In this document: positions 8,153-16,097 of the stretch, piece by piece | How the letters are laid out: each line of letters starts with the position of its first letter | Position numbering within the stretch: the first letter of the stretch is position 1 | NCBI RefSeq assembly: GCF_015352425.1 | Contig: NZ_JADKNH010000002.1 | Span: forward strand, 62,001 to 126,000 | DNA from: Fusibacter ferrireducens | GTDB taxonomy: Bacteria; Bacillota; Clostridia; Peptostreptococcales; Acidaminobacteraceae | Length of the DNA stretch: 64,000 nucleotides | Direction: 5' to 3' | Position numbers and translations under genes: made by a program | The notes under the pieces: model-generated | What the model was told of the DNA's origin: nothing | The model's input: only the letters and a program-made list of their open reading frames with translations | Database searches by the model: none

Positions 8153-8722
8153 TCATTCATGGATTATTTCCTGCTCACTTTTATGTGTCTCTTTACTGAG
8201 AGCATTGAAAGTGATCAAAAGGTATAGCCTTGAAATCATAGCCGCAAAGACGCCTACATGCCCAATTGTTTCATGATTAAAGGTCAAACTTATTATGAAC
8301 AGCACCATGGTTATCCCCATTAAAGCTAAATAAAGTCTATCCTTGTCCGTATACAAATCTGCAGTTTCTTCTTGATGGCTCATAGCAAAATACTGAATAG
8401 AGGCTTCAAGAATCTTATGAAAAACTACAAATTCTAGGCCCAATAAAAAGAGCGGATAAAAGAGTAACGGTAAAAGTGTCATAATAAGCTCTCCCCCTAA
8501 AAAGCGTAAAAGCTCACTTCCAAGGCTGACGACAACTAAGGTCATAGCGACTTTCTTAGACGTTATAGAGGTGCTTACATATCCTTTTTTTTCAAGCTCT
8601 GAAATGCCCGTTACTACAATAATCCACCCTATAAAAGCAGGTAGTATCGTCATCATGCCAATCTTTATGTTAAAAGTTGCAATAAAAATGCCCCAAAATA
8701 TGCGCTTATAACCTGACGTCAT
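8153..8722 (-). CDS. integral membrane protein, unknown function
   Basis: 189 residues with about five hydrophobic segments (roughly residues 8-40, 55-75, 78-100, 130-148 and 155-175) and a short acidic loop (SHQEETADLYTDKDR) between them. I do not recognise the family. Its ATG follows the stop codon of the upstream membrane-anchored protein directly (TAA then ATG), so the two are co-translated and probably work together. Confidence 0.7.
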   Translation of the reverse strand: MTSGYKRIFWGIFIATFNIKIGMMTILPAFIGWIIVVTGISELEKKGYVSTSITSKKVAMTLVVVSLGSELLRFLGGELIMTLLPLLFYPLFLLGLEFVVFHKILEASIQYFAMSHQEETADLYTDKDRLYLALMGITMVLFIISLTFNHETIGHVGVFAAMISRLYLLITFNALSKETHKSEQEIIHE

Positions 8723-9607
8723 TTAAATTGTCCTCCTTGCTCTAATATATCTATACAATTCTATGAAGCTATAGTTGTGATATATGCTATCTATATTATA
8801 GAATCTTTGAGTATACTGCACGCCATTATCATCCATGAAGATCACTTTAGGATGTAGATCAAACAAGGTATATTCACTGACAATATCCTCTGTAGAGTCC
8901 ACCCTTGATGTCACCTCTAACGCACTGCCCTCCTGAAAGGTCATCCCCACCGAATCCTCAGGGGTTTTCGTGTTTATTTGCCACTGAACTCTATCTTTGA
9001 ATTTTTCCATAGAAGCACTATCAACAGCTACTATGGTCAAATTTTCAAGAATTTTATATGCTGTCTTTCCAGAACCGTCAGACGAACTCGATGAAAGAAC
9101 AGGTTCAAGCGGTATTGTGTCGAACCGTTCCGTGTAGAGCTGGATGGTGCCAATATCAACCACAATTTCACTTGCATCACTAAACAAAATTTTGGCCTTT
9201 TCCAAGACGACATCGTCCAACGCCCTTCCTCTGGGCCATTCCATCAGATTACAGGTCACGCTTCTCACACTGTATAGTCCATAAATATCACCTGGAACCT
9301 TAGGTGCTTTAAAATTCCAATTAAACGGATTGCGCGCTCTAAACTCTGTTGCCTGAATTATAATGTCAGGATACTTAGGAAACTCTATACCAATGACCAC
9401 TCTATTGTCACGCGCATTGGTTATGTAATTCAGATTAAAGGAGATATCCTGATGGTTACTCTCATTGTCAAAAACCCTTTGGTCATAGTTGTGATAAAAA
9501 AACATAGGCTCATCTAATTGTAAATAAAACACTAGACCATAGCCCGCTATTATGAGTACTGCAATTAAAATTAAAATTGCCTTGAAAATTCTGTTGTTGA
9601 TTGCCAT
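8723..9607 (-). CDS. membrane-anchored extracytoplasmic protein, unknown function
   Basis: 294 residues. One N-terminal transmembrane segment (about residues 8-30, AILILIAVLIIAGYGLVFYL) is followed by a soluble, beta-rich, acidic part that should lie outside the cytoplasm. No lipobox is present. A GGAGG ribosome site precedes the ATG at 9607. First gene of a two-gene unit with the multi-spanning protein after it. No family is recognised. Confidence 0.7.
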   Translation of the reverse strand: MAINNRIFKAILILIAVLIIAGYGLVFYLQLDEPMFFYHNYDQRVFDNESNHQDISFNLNYITNARDNRVVIGIEFPKYPDIIIQATEFRARNPFNWNFKAPKVPGDIYGLYSVRSVTCNLMEWPRGRALDDVVLEKAKILFSDASEIVVDIGTIQLYTERFDTIPLEPVLSSSSSDGSGKTAYKILENLTIVAVDSASMEKFKDRVQWQINTKTPEDSVGMTFQEGSALEVTSRVDSTEDIVSEYTLFDLHPKVIFMDDNGVQYTQRFYNIDSIYHNYSFIELYRYIRARRTI

Positions 9608-9934
9608 AGACTCTCCCTCCGTAAAACATACACTACAATCTTTTTTCTAAATCTTTCAATTATACTTATGAGAATGCTCTTGTTTATTATAACATCACTT
9701 AAAATCACATACAACAATGTACGAACTTGGTAAATATTTGAATAGATAATTCTACTGAAGATGACGCCAATTTATTTTTTTATGATTTCAAAAATGATAT
9801 GATAGCCTTATAATGAGCGTTAAAAGTCCCATATGAATTTAATAAAGCACCTCCGACTAGAACCAATTCATATCATGCTGAAAAAGGATTCATATGATGA
9901 GAGAGATTGGATAAAAAGGAAGGTTGGATAGAAA
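9608..9934. promoter_or_regulatory. divergent promoter region
   Basis: On the minus strand TTGTAT (9709-9714) and TATAAT (9686-9691) are 17 bases apart and face the 8.7-9.6 kb gene pair. On the plus strand a TATAAT lies near 9810 with a poor -35; it may serve the gene at 9935. The region is otherwise AT-rich with no coding signal. Confidence 0.55.
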
Positions 9935-10777
9935 ATGAAGAAAAATCTAGGCATCATTTTACTTGTTCTTGCGACATTAGCACTCGTTTTATGGCAAAAG
10001 AACACCCATGAGGCACAATTTGCTTTACAAGAAGATAGGATCATCACACTAGAAGATGCGCTTTTAGAATTATCATTACAGAATGAAGCCATTGGTTTAG
10101 AGCTGAAAGCATTGGATACAAAATGTGGGCAATTAGAAGATCAATTACTCGTTTTGAAATACGATTTAATACATAATAATTTATCTCATTATTGGTCTCA
10201 TGTATGGGATGCCATCTCCAAGAGTCAGGGGTCATTGACTGCCGAACAAATTGAAGAGATTAACTTTTTATTGCAACCGGTCTTTTCATATAATGATCAA
10301 TTTGAGATCAATCCTTTAAGTTGCTTTTTTACTTCTTATTACGAAGACATCCGAGATATTGATCTTTCAGAATTTTTAAGATACTTTCCAGATGGCGAAA
10401 GCCTTAAAACGCTTTCAGAGTTTGAAGCATTAAAAAAACATGAACACTGGCCTTTTGAATATGCGGACAGTTTGGAAAATCTGCCTGTTCCAATTCATCG
10501 ATACACGCATGAGCAAGTTCAAGATGTATTTACCACCTATGCGGATATTCATTTGGAATCCTTAACTGGCGTCGGATTTGATGAGATCATCTATTTGGAT
10601 GCTACAGAGGCCTATTATAATTTCACAAGTGATTTTGCACCCGGTTTCTTTAATTGTAAAAAGGGCGTGGTTGAGGATGGCATCATAAAATTATATGGCA
10701 CTTCACGGAACGAAGCTGTATTGACAATTATAAAAGCGGGTGAAAAGTATGTTATAAAATCATTGTACCCAGAGTAA
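9935..10777 (+). CDS. membrane-anchored coiled-coil protein, unknown function
   Basis: 280 residues. Residues 4-22 (LGIILLVLATLALVLW) form an uncleaved signal anchor. Residues about 28-75 are a heptad-like coiled coil (LQEDRIITLEDALLELSLQ and on), with the rest a soluble domain expected outside the cell. The C-terminus (TSRNEAVLTIIKAGEKYVIKSLYPE) resembles the small beta sheet of IseA/DUF-type exported domains, but I cannot name a family. AAGGAAGG upstream supports the ATG at 9935. Confidence 0.65.
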   Translation: MKKNLGIILLVLATLALVLWQKNTHEAQFALQEDRIITLEDALLELSLQNEAIGLELKALDTKCGQLEDQLLVLKYDLIHNNLSHYWSHVWDAISKSQGSLTAEQIEEINFLLQPVFSYNDQFEINPLSCFFTSYYEDIRDIDLSEFLRYFPDGESLKTLSEFEALKKHEHWPFEYADSLENLPVPIHRYTHEQVQDVFTTYADIHLESLTGVGFDEIIYLDATEAYYNFTSDFAPGFFNCKKGVVEDGIIKLYGTSRNEAVLTIIKAGEKYVIKSLYPE

Positions 10778-10780
10778 ATC

Positions 10781-10814
10781 AAAAAATAACCCTGCCTTCA
10801 TTACAAAGACAGGG
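10781..10814 (-). terminator. intrinsic terminator of the 10.9 kb gene
   Basis: On the minus strand CCCTGTCTTT pairs with AAGGCAGGG (one mismatch), followed by TTATTTTTT. It lies about 50 bases after the stop of the gene ending at 10867, and also just beyond the convergent gene ending at 10777. Confidence 0.7.
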
Positions 10815-10866
10815 CTTAATCTACAGGTTCACTTTTTCTTTTAAAGGTTCATTACCCACAAGCATT

Positions 10867-11283
10867 CTAGGATTTCTTTTGATCATTCGAATGAATTGCA
10901 TCGTCCTCTTTTGATTCATCTTTATTTTCTAACTTGTCCTCATCCTTTTCAAGGGCACGATCTACTTTGTAAATCAAGTTATCCCATTCCTTCTTGGTAA
11001 AAGCGTTACTTCCAATTTGATAAGTGGGTTCCGTATCCCCATTTTCCAATTTATCTTTCAATTCGAATATTTTACCTTGAATAATATTTAACATATCTGC
11101 ACGTGTTAACGTGCCTGCCTCTGAACGCGAAAAACGATCCACCTGCTCTTTCTTTTCAAGCGATGTCGTCACTTGTGTCAACGTTTCGGAAAAATCTGGT
11201 CCTGAAATAGACTGCTCTGCATTTATATCACCGCTATTTGGATGAGGCCTTGTTGTATTCTGCACTCTAATTGATGGTATCAT
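10867..11283 (-). CDS. small hydrophilic protein, unknown function
   Basis: 138 residues, no signal peptide or membrane segment. The N-terminal third is Ser/Thr/Asn-rich. The middle (SEAGTLTRADMLNIIQGKI, then IGSNAFTKKEWDNLIYKVD) looks like a compact helical domain. The tail is a highly charged, disordered run of Lys, Asp and Glu. The 'F-T-x-K-E-W-x-x-L-I-x-K-V-D' pattern recalls small proteins of unknown function found in clostridia, but I cannot assign a family. ATG at 11283 with a GGGGAT-type purine run upstream. Confidence 0.6.
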   Translation of the reverse strand: MIPSIRVQNTTRPHPNSGDINAEQSISGPDFSETLTQVTTSLEKKEQVDRFSRSEAGTLTRADMLNIIQGKIFELKDKLENGDTEPTYQIGSNAFTKKEWDNLIYKVDRALEKDEDKLENKDESKEDDAIHSNDQKKS

Positions 11284-11309
11284 TGTTCATCCCCCTTTAC
11301 AAGTATGCT

Positions 11310-11537
11310 CTACTTTACAAGTGTGCTCTGCAATAATTCAGTTATTTTATGTAGTGCCCTATGGCTCATTCTATACATTTTAAAATATACCCTATCACAC
11401 GGATTATCACAGCCCATATATGTATTATCGTAATCTATCGCGCAAATATAAAGTCTCGTGCTCAACTTTTTTCCATCTTTTTTCATAAAGTATCTCTTGA
11501 ATATCTTCGCTGACGATTTTTCCGATTGTTGTCTCAT
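11310..11537 (-). CDS. small hypothetical protein, possibly a fragment
   Basis: 75 codons; a second possible start (MKKDGKK) lies at 11486 with AAGAG upstream. The part KLSTRLYICAIDYDNTYMGCDNPCDRVYFKMYRMSHRAL has a protein-like composition with two Cys and an aromatic-rich core. The region coding for the first residues overlaps sequence resembling the dispersed repeat at 37 kb. It may be a short real gene or the tail of a lost one. I do not recognise it. Confidence 0.3.
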   Translation of the reverse strand: MRQQSEKSSAKIFKRYFMKKDGKKLSTRLYICAIDYDNTYMGCDNPCDRVYFKMYRMSHRALHKITELLQSTLVK

Positions 11538-11709
11538 AGAGAATCTCTCGGCTCAAATCTTGTTGTTTTAATTAAAAAGGGCATCCAAATTTTCTTTTGA
11601 ACACCCTTTTATTTTGATTTCATAAACAATCAAATAGAAGCCTTCTATTAACCATTTAAATCTAATTTTATAAAAGCCATTCACCCTCTTAAAGTGTCTA
11701 AATCTTATC

Positions 11710-12303
11710 TCAGGACTTTAAATATCTCTTCTTATACCACCAAACAATGGCCACGATACATATGCCCAAGCCTAGAATTGCAGGCACAATGACCTTAGCC
11801 CCTGATGCACCGCCTTCAGCAACACTCCAAATTATTTTGCCAACCGCTATGCCTATGAGTACCCCTACTCCGGCTTTTATGTTGCGCTGCCATAGTCCCC
11901 GTATTAGTAATCCCATGGATATGGGGACTATACTGGTAACCAACATCTTTGTGATGGTCCAGTTTTGAGTTAAATAGACTCTTTCCATTGCTAAGAAATC
12001 TGCCACTTTAGGGTCGATTTCAACTGGCTTTGGAAACCAAAACATGCTGATGAACATTAGAAAAATGGTGGCACTTATACCAGTTGCATTTCTCTTAAAA
12101 GCAAAATAACAAATCGGAATCATAAAAATAGGTCGTATATACCAACTTAATATATTTTGATGTCTTGAGAAAGCCCATTCAAAGAAAACATGATCCGTTC
12201 CCATCAACACTATAAATGCCAAGGATAAAATTGCAAACAAAATAGCTACATTTCTATCAAAGTGTTTCATTACTCTATTTTCATTTTCATTCATTGTACT
12301 CAT
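11710..12303 (-). CDS. integral membrane protein, unknown function
   Basis: 197 residues with five to six hydrophobic stretches (around 18-36, 53-70, 74-92, 120-138, 148-165 and 170-188) and a C-terminal WWYKKRYLKS basic end that should face the cytoplasm. The start at 12303 (MSTMNENENR) has AGAGG 6 bases upstream; an earlier in-frame GTG at 12330 contains that ribosome site and is unlikely. It lies 55 bases after the acyltransferase gene on the same strand and may be co-transcribed with it. Confidence 0.6.
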   Translation of the reverse strand: MSTMNENENRVMKHFDRNVAILFAILSLAFIVLMGTDHVFFEWAFSRHQNILSWYIRPIFMIPICYFAFKRNATGISATIFLMFISMFWFPKPVEIDPKVADFLAMERVYLTQNWTITKMLVTSIVPISMGLLIRGLWQRNIKAGVGVLIGIAVGKIIWSVAEGGASGAKVIVPAILGLGICIVAIVWWYKKRYLKS

Positions 12304-12358
12304 TTTGAACCTCTTTCTTTTATTAATCACACATGAAATTGAAATGTCTCAACGCCAC

Positions 12359-13585
12359 TTACAAAAAAATCAACAACAATACCATCAATAGCGTCACAAG
12401 GATAAGCATTTTATCGTATTTAGAGCTATAAGACACAATCCCCACCACAGGTATTTTTTTAAACCCAATGATGAGCCCCAAAGAGATCATGAGAGTCGAA
12501 GCTGTTACAACAACGCCTTTTACAAGACCTGGTAGCTCAACAAAAGTCAAAGCATATTGCAAGCCTGTGGCAACTGCATAATGGATAACATAGATGCCCA
12601 TGGCTTCTTTTGCCAACACATTCAGGATTCTATGTTCACCTTTGCTATATAGGGTAAATAAACTCATAAAACCGTATAGCGCAAATAGACTTATGAGGAC
12701 AATCATGCTCTGATCCACCACTACAATCACGTCTTTTAACGCACTATCTTCCATGATTTCACGTATAATGTGAATGCCTAAATTCATAACAGTTGCCACA
12801 AGTGATAATGCAAGCCAAAGCCAACCTTTTTTTTGAAATTTTTCTTGAAATAAAAAGCACTTTTGAATGCCATAAGCACCAATAACATTGCCCGCGACAA
12901 AGTATAAAAAATAGATTAGGATACGTGAAACCTGCATATTAAAAGGTTTAATAATTGTCACAAATCCACCAGCTTCAAAGTTTTGAATGGGCAAAAAAGC
13001 TACAAGACTCAATAGAATCATCACCCATGTAAAATAACCCGAATTGGTCAAATATTTTTCCAGATGACGCTGGCTGAAGCGCTTTGGAATTTGATGATAC
13101 ACAACGAGCATCCCCGAAAAGAGGAACAGTACCCATAGAAACCAAAGGTGATTGGCTTCAATCTTGCCAAAATTTGAAATTAGAAATTGAAAGTATGCAG
13201 TGATTGAAAAGGATTCCCCGTTCTTATTTAACAGACTAAAATAGTGGGCAATGGGATTAATCCATAACGTACCAAAAGCAAACGGCAAGAGCAGTCGTAT
13301 TGAACGTTCTTTGAGAAAAGTTTTATCACCCTTTTTCAACACGGACTTATAAGCAAATAATCCCGATATAAAGAAAAAAGCAAACATAAAAAATGAGTCG
13401 TTGTATAATGCAATCAGATCAAAACCAAGAAAAGTGTCCTCATCGGTGATTAAAACACCCGATCCCGTTGTGCCGTATGCCAGCGTCGCATGATGCCAAA
13501 CAACAAGAAGCATCAAGAAAACTCTAAAATAGTCAATACCCCTATTTCGATTGCCCCTGACTGCATTCGAGCCGTTATTTAACAC
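12359..13585 (-). CDS. acyltransferase 3 (OpgC-like) membrane protein
   Basis: 408-residue membrane-bound acyltransferase. The N-terminal RGIDYFRVFLMLLVVWHHA contains the family's Arg-Asp-x-x-R and His-His pattern, and FFFISGLFAYKS with RLLLPFAFGTLWINPI follows as in glucan- or sugar-modifying acyltransferase 3 members. About ten membrane segments. It probably transfers an acyl group from the cytoplasm to a surface glycan; the substrate is unknown. The GTG start at 13585 lies within the end of the SDR gene (11-base overlap), so the two are translationally coupled and share the TetR-controlled promoter upstream of the SDR. Confidence 0.8.
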   Translation of the reverse strand: MLNNGSNAVRGNRNRGIDYFRVFLMLLVVWHHATLAYGTTGSGVLITDEDTFLGFDLIALYNDSFFMFAFFFISGLFAYKSVLKKGDKTFLKERSIRLLLPFAFGTLWINPIAHYFSLLNKNGESFSITAYFQFLISNFGKIEANHLWFLWVLFLFSGMLVVYHQIPKRFSQRHLEKYLTNSGYFTWVMILLSLVAFLPIQNFEAGGFVTIIKPFNMQVSRILIYFLYFVAGNVIGAYGIQKCFLFQEKFQKKGWLWLALSLVATVMNLGIHIIREIMEDSALKDVIVVVDQSMIVLISLFALYGFMSLFTLYSKGEHRILNVLAKEAMGIYVIHYAVATGLQYALTFVELPGLVKGVVVTASTLMISLGLIIGFKKIPVVGIVSYSSKYDKMLILVTLLMVLLLIFL

Positions 13586-14456
13586 CCCTTATCCCCCTCT
13601 CTACGTAACGGAAAGTCATTTTCATGACTTTATGGATCTCTTCTGGATCACAAGTGTACTTTCCAGACGAGATCATTTGATTGTGTTCGTCAAAATATTT
13701 TCCAGTGATGCCTTTGGACGACGGATTTGTCGCAAGGCGTGTATAGGTTTCAGCCATTTTTTCTGGTTCAATGGATTTCTTGCTCTTTAGTTTATAGGCA
13801 AACCTTTGGATCTTTGAAATATTGGGATGTCTGTTTAAATCCACTTTTACCGCCGTTACACGAATAGAATTGACCGTGATTTGCTTATCTTTAAGTTGAT
13901 TGGATAGCCAATAAGTAAACATGATTTGAGCCAGTTTGGATTGATAATACGCCTTTGTTACCGAAAATTTTCTATTTCTAAATTCTGGATCATCTAAATT
14001 TACTCTTAATCCTGGCATGGCCAATAGCCCTTTTGAAGCGATTGTAATAATTCGACCCTCATCACTTTTTTCAATCAAATCTTGAAGTAACTTAGTCAAA
14101 TAGACAGGGCCTATGTGATTGGTCATCCACACCGTTTCATAACCTTCTGATGTGTAAATCGCCTCTTTTTGAGAAATATCAAATACAGCAGCATTGTGAA
14201 TGAGGACGTCTATATGGTCAAAGTGCTCGTGCAAATAAGTTGAACAAGCCTTCACAGACGCAAATAAACTCATATCGACGATTGCTAAACTAATCTTCTC
14301 CGACTGGCTCTTTTCTTTGATGTATTTTATGGCTTCATTTCCTCTTGATATATTTCGACATCCAATAATAACGTGATATCCTTTTTTCGCAATTTGTATA
14401 GCCGCTTCACGTCCAATACCTGCATTAGCACCTGTTATAAAGCATATTTTTTTCAT
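13575..14456 (-). CDS. short-chain dehydrogenase/reductase
   Basis: 293-residue classical SDR, retinol-dehydrogenase/WWOX-like. CFITGANAGIGREAA is the TGxxxGIG nucleotide site. CRN after the second strand suggests NADP(H). LIHNAAV is the NNAG-equivalent, ITIASKG holds the catalytic Ser, and AYYQSKLA gives the YxxxK pair. Substrate unknown. First gene of an operon with the acyltransferase, repressed in all likelihood by the TetR protein encoded divergently at 14700. Confidence 0.88.
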   Translation of the reverse strand: MKKICFITGANAGIGREAAIQIAKKGYHVIIGCRNISRGNEAIKYIKEKSQSEKISLAIVDMSLFASVKACSTYLHEHFDHIDVLIHNAAVFDISQKEAIYTSEGYETVWMTNHIGPVYLTKLLQDLIEKSDEGRIITIASKGLLAMPGLRVNLDDPEFRNRKFSVTKAYYQSKLAQIMFTYWLSNQLKDKQITVNSIRVTAVKVDLNRHPNISKIQRFAYKLKSKKSIEPEKMAETYTRLATNPSSKGITGKYFDEHNQMISSGKYTCDPEEIHKVMKMTFRYVERGIRGVK

Positions 14457-14489
14457 ATAATCACCTCGATAAATCTCATATTGTCAAAA

Positions 14490-14541
14490 TAGACCACATG
14501 GTCTATAATAGAAATATACCACCTCTCATAAATGTTGTCAA
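14490..14541 (-). promoter_or_regulatory. SDR promoter with TetR-type operator
   Basis: TTGACA (14536-14541) and TATATT (14513-14518), spaced 17, face the SDR gene. Just downstream, over the expected transcription start, is the palindrome TAGACCA-TG-TGGTCTA (14490-14505, 7-base arms). Its position and the divergent tetR gene make it the likely operator. Confidence 0.82.
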
Positions 14542-14699
14542 TTCAAATTTTATATTTGATGCCAAATGATGTTATTTATGATAAACTCAATTTGTCTAAA
14601 ATACATTCTGATCCCCGCATTAAAAAAGGCATGACGACACATATCCAATTTATTAAAAATGTGGTTTTATATTAGATAATAAATATAATGGAGGCATCT

Positions 14700-15302
14700 A
14701 TGAACTCGAAAACTTTTGATCGCAAAGATCAACTCATTGCATCAGCACTTGATGAATTCATCGATAATAACTATGAACAGGCTTCACTCAATACAATCAT
14801 TAAAAATGCAAATTTGAGTAAAGGGGTTTTCTATTATCACTTTAAGAACAAAGAGGCTCTTTACATTGCACTTCTTGAGGATGCCACAAATAAAAAATGG
14901 GAATACATTAAGGCACACACAAACAATCAAGAATACGCTGGCCTCAATGTTTTCGATCAATTCCTTTATCAAACGGAAATCAGCATCAACTTTGCCAATG
15001 AATATCCAAAATACCATCGCCTTGGAGGTATGCTTCTAAAAGAGAAGGGCACACCGATCTACAAAAAGGCTTTAGAACATGTCGGTGGCTCTGGTATCGA
15101 TATTTTGGAAAAAATGATTAAAGAGGCCTATGATAGAGGTGATATTGATAATAAATACCCAATAGACTTCACACTCCAACTCCTTACACACTTATTTTAT
15201 GAATTTGACAGCATCTTTTATTTCGAGGATGACAACTTACAGAAGAAAAAGGACGTTTTAAAACATTATTACGCGTTTATGCGTCATGGCTTGATGCCAT
15301 AA
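14700..15302 (+). CDS. TetR-family repressor of the SDR operon
   Basis: 200-residue TetR protein with the helix-turn-helix NYEQASLNTIIKNANLSKGVFYYHFKNKEALY. The C-terminal part is unassigned but has the usual all-helical make-up. An in-frame ATG at 14688 exists, but GGAGG (14690-14694) lies inside it and serves the ATG at 14700. Divergent from the SDR/acyltransferase operon, with a 16-base palindrome between them that fits a dimer site. Confidence 0.85.
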   Translation: MNSKTFDRKDQLIASALDEFIDNNYEQASLNTIIKNANLSKGVFYYHFKNKEALYIALLEDATNKKWEYIKAHTNNQEYAGLNVFDQFLYQTEISINFANEYPKYHRLGGMLLKEKGTPIYKKALEHVGGSGIDILEKMIKEAYDRGDIDNKYPIDFTLQLLTHLFYEFDSIFYFEDDNLQKKKDVLKHYYAFMRHGLMP

Positions 15303-15334
15303 TATATTTTTTTCACAATAAAATATTTTTCTTA

Positions 15335-15363
15335 TTGACTTTGTATACCATTCGGTATACAAT
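15335..15363 (+). promoter_or_regulatory. promoter with operator inside the spacer
   Basis: TTGACT (15335-15340) and TACAAT (15358-15363) are 17 bases apart. Almost the whole spacer is a palindrome at 15341-15362, arms TTGTATACC and GGTATACAA around ATTC. Repressor binding would exclude polymerase. The start of transcription would fall at or next to the ATG at 15370, so the tetR message may be leaderless. Confidence 0.82.
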
Positions 15364-15369
15364 CGTGCC

Positions 15370-15972
15370 ATGAGCGACTTAATGAATAACAAAGAAACTA
15401 TACTAAACTGTGCTTTACAGCTGTTTTCAGAAAAGGGTTATGAAGCGGTGTCCGTTCAAGAACTTGTAAATATGGCTAATGTTACAAAACCCACGCTATA
15501 TTACTATTTTGGGAGCAAGGAAGGGGTGTATGATCAACTTTTGCTTAAAAATTACAGCCAATTGGATGAAATTCTAGCCAAGACCTGTATCTATGAACCC
15601 AAACCTGAATCCTATTTTGAAGATATTTATCCTGTTCTGACACAAGTGACAATTTCATATTTTATCTTTGCCAGAGAAAAGCCTTTGTTTTACAGATTGG
15701 TTTTATCCAATCTCTATATGCCAACTTCTTCATCTGTATATGACGTGATGGCAAGATATCACTTCAAACAATACGATAAGATCCTTCAATTGTTTTTACA
15801 GATGTCCAAAGTACATCCTAATCTAGCGGATAAAGAAAGACACTTTACTTGGAGTTTTCTTGGCATTATAAACACTTACATTGCACTTTATTTAAATGAC
15901 ACGCCCCTATCTCTATCTGAAGACTTTGCGAAACAATTGGTTCATCAATTTATGCATGGCATCTATGCGTAA
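15370..15972 (+). CDS. TetR-family regulator, autoregulated
   Basis: 200-residue TetR protein. The DNA-binding part reads GYEAVSVQELVNMANVTKPTLYYYFGSKEGVY. The ATG at 15370 has no ribosome site and lies within 7 bases of the -10 box, so a leaderless message or a start at the ATG 15382 is possible. The operator inside its promoter shares the core TATACC-N4-GGTA with the palindrome before the GH13 gene 40 bases downstream. It therefore probably controls itself and the glycosidase. Confidence 0.83.
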   Translation: MSDLMNNKETILNCALQLFSEKGYEAVSVQELVNMANVTKPTLYYYFGSKEGVYDQLLLKNYSQLDEILAKTCIYEPKPESYFEDIYPVLTQVTISYFIFAREKPLFYRLVLSNLYMPTSSSVYDVMARYHFKQYDKILQLFLQMSKVHPNLADKERHFTWSFLGIINTYIALYLNDTPLSLSEDFAKQLVHQFMHGIYA

Positions 15973-15994
15973 AGACAACTTAAGTGTTGTCTTT
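15971..15994 (+). terminator. hairpin after the tetR gene
   Basis: AAAGACAAC and GTTGTCTTT form a 9-bp stem around a 6-base loop, directly followed by TC. The stem overlaps the tetR stop codon region. The short T tract makes it a weak terminator. Confidence 0.5.
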
Positions 15995-16010
15995 TCAAAT
16001 CACATTTATA

Positions 16011-16026
16011 TACCTAACGGTAGGTA
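16011..16026 (+). promoter_or_regulatory. TetR-type operator before the GH13 gene
   Basis: TACCTA-ACGG-TAGGTA is a 6-base-arm palindrome. The overlapping TATACC-N4-GGTA matches the core of the operator at 15341-15362. A weak promoter (TTGTCT at 15987, TATACC at 16009, spacer 16) would overlap it. Confidence 0.6.
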
Positions 16027-16097
16027 CATAAATGACATCAAAATCTGAAAGGAGGCGCATCTTGCAGGCAAATCCCTGCTGATGCAAATATAACACT

